6,349 nucleotides of DNA. Source: Planctomycetaceae bacterium (GTDB taxonomy: Bacteria; Planctomycetota; Planctomycetia; Pirellulales; Thermoguttaceae). Of this stretch, positions 5,693-6,349 are shown in pieces (positions within the stretch are counted from its first letter, which is position 1; each line of letters begins with the position of its first letter). A program made the translations under genes and the position numbers. The notes below the pieces were generated by a model, which was not told where the DNA came from, made no database searches, and saw nothing but the letters and a program-made list of their open reading frames with translations. The stretch spans positions 1-6,349 of the forward strand of contig JAISJZ010000165.1 of assembly GCA_031261125.1 (NCBI GenBank). Reading direction: 5' to 3'.

Positions 5693-6349
5693 CTAGTTCA
5701 ACGCCGCGTCAACAATGTCTTTCGCTTCGTCCAAAATCTGCTGCAAGTGTTCTTCGCTGCGGAACGATTCGGCGTAAATCTTGTAGATGTTTTCCGTGCC
5801 GGACGGACGAGCGGCAAACCAACCGTGCGCCGAAACAACTTTCAAACCGCCGATGGGTGCGCCGTTGCCGGGGGCGTTTGTCAGTTTGGCGGTAATTTCA
5901 TCGCCCGTTAATTTTTTGGCAACGACTTTTTCCGGTGTCAATTTTTTGAACGCCGCCTTGCCTTCCGCTGTCGTCGGCTGGTCAACGCGTGTGTAAAACG
6001 ATTTGCCGAATTTCGCTTCGATTTCCTGATACAACACGCCGGGGTCTTTGCCGGTTTTGGCTAAAATTTCCGCCGCCAACAGGTTCAAAATAATCCCGTC
6101 CTTGTCCGTTGACCAAACGGTACCGTCGAAACGCAGAAAACTTGCACCGGCACTTTCCTCACCGCCGAAGCCGAGCGTGCCGTTATACAAGCCGTCCACG
6201 AACCACTTGAAACCGACGGGAACTTCAACAAGTTTGCGTCCCAAATCGGCGGCAACCTTGTCAATGATACCGCTCGAAACCAGTGTCTTGCCGATGCCAA
6301 GCGATTTCGACCACTGCGGACGGTGCGTAAAAAGATACTGTATCGCCAC
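5693..6349 (-). CDS. pgm: Phosphoglucomutase (alpha-D-glucose phosphate-specific), C-terminal part
   Basis: The 218 visible residues match the last two-fifths of the Pgm family (E. coli Pgm, about 546 residues), which interconverts glucose-1-phosphate and glucose-6-phosphate in the cytoplasm. It supplies UDP-glucose, glycogen and envelope sugars. The fragment carries the KTLVSS segment (21-26), the sugar-binding GGEESAG loop of domain 3 (62-68), STDKDG (80-85), and the phosphate-binding RPSGTEN loop of domain 4 (181-187). A family-typical C-terminal helix ends at a TAG stop. The first codon seen is GTG at 6349-6347, matching an internal Val of the family, so it is not the start. About 330 residues, including the catalytic phosphoserine, lie beyond the right edge. 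No frameshift or substitution of key residues is visible. Confidence 0.96.
   Translation of the reverse strand: MAIQYLFTHRPQWSKSLGIGKTLVSSGIIDKVAADLGRKLVEVPVGFKWFVDGLYNGTLGFGGEESAGASFLRFDGTVWSTDKDGIILNLLAAEILAKTGKDPGVLYQEIEAKFGKSFYTRVDQPTTAEGKAAFKKLTPEKVVAKKLTGDEITAKLTNAPGNGAPIGGLKVVSAHGWFAARPSGTENIYKIYAESFRSEEHLQQILDEAKDIVDAALN

Overview
The window looks like chromosomal DNA of a Gram-negative-type bacterium, most plausibly a planctomycete (Planctomycetota, Pirellulales-like). This rests on an exported protein with a long Pro/Glu-rich linker and four DUF11-type repeats, a second unrecognised exported TPR protein, and a ParB beginning in the MGRGLAALFG style. The lineage is an inference; there is no rRNA or other phylogenetic marker. 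Base composition is close to even and CCGG-containing words are frequent. I see no phage, insertion sequence, CRISPR array, tRNA or rRNA.

Layout. At the left edge (1-100) a near-consensus minus-strand promoter points out of the window, toward what may be the first codons of a gene beginning MDCKHCH. Positions 100-425 are non-coding leader or promoter DNA for the first complete gene, an exported 409-residue TPR-like protein (426-1655, +). It converges across a 35-bp gap with parB (1691-2680, -), a chromosome-partition CTPase without a neighbouring parA. A gap of about 220 bp with divergent signals (a parB promoter candidate and a symmetric four-half-site motif) separates parB from a 913-residue exported DUF11-repeat protein (2904-5645, +). 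That gene converges, across a 47-bp gap with a GC-rich hairpin, on the 3' part of pgm, alpha-D-glucose-specific phosphoglucomutase (5693-6349, -), which runs off the right edge.

How the genes relate. The four genes alternate in strand (+ - + -), so none shares an operon with another here. Two are housekeeping genes (parB for chromosome segregation, pgm for glucose-1-P/glucose-6-P interconversion feeding glycan and glycogen precursors). The other two encode secreted, probably cell-envelope proteins of unknown role that share a design: signal peptide, a short LG...FSN(I/L) motif soon after it, then low-complexity linker. No clear new multi-gene system is visible. The points most worth a second look are the symmetric AACGG/CCGTT array upstream of the DUF11 gene, the shared FSN motif, and the left-edge promoter and gene start.
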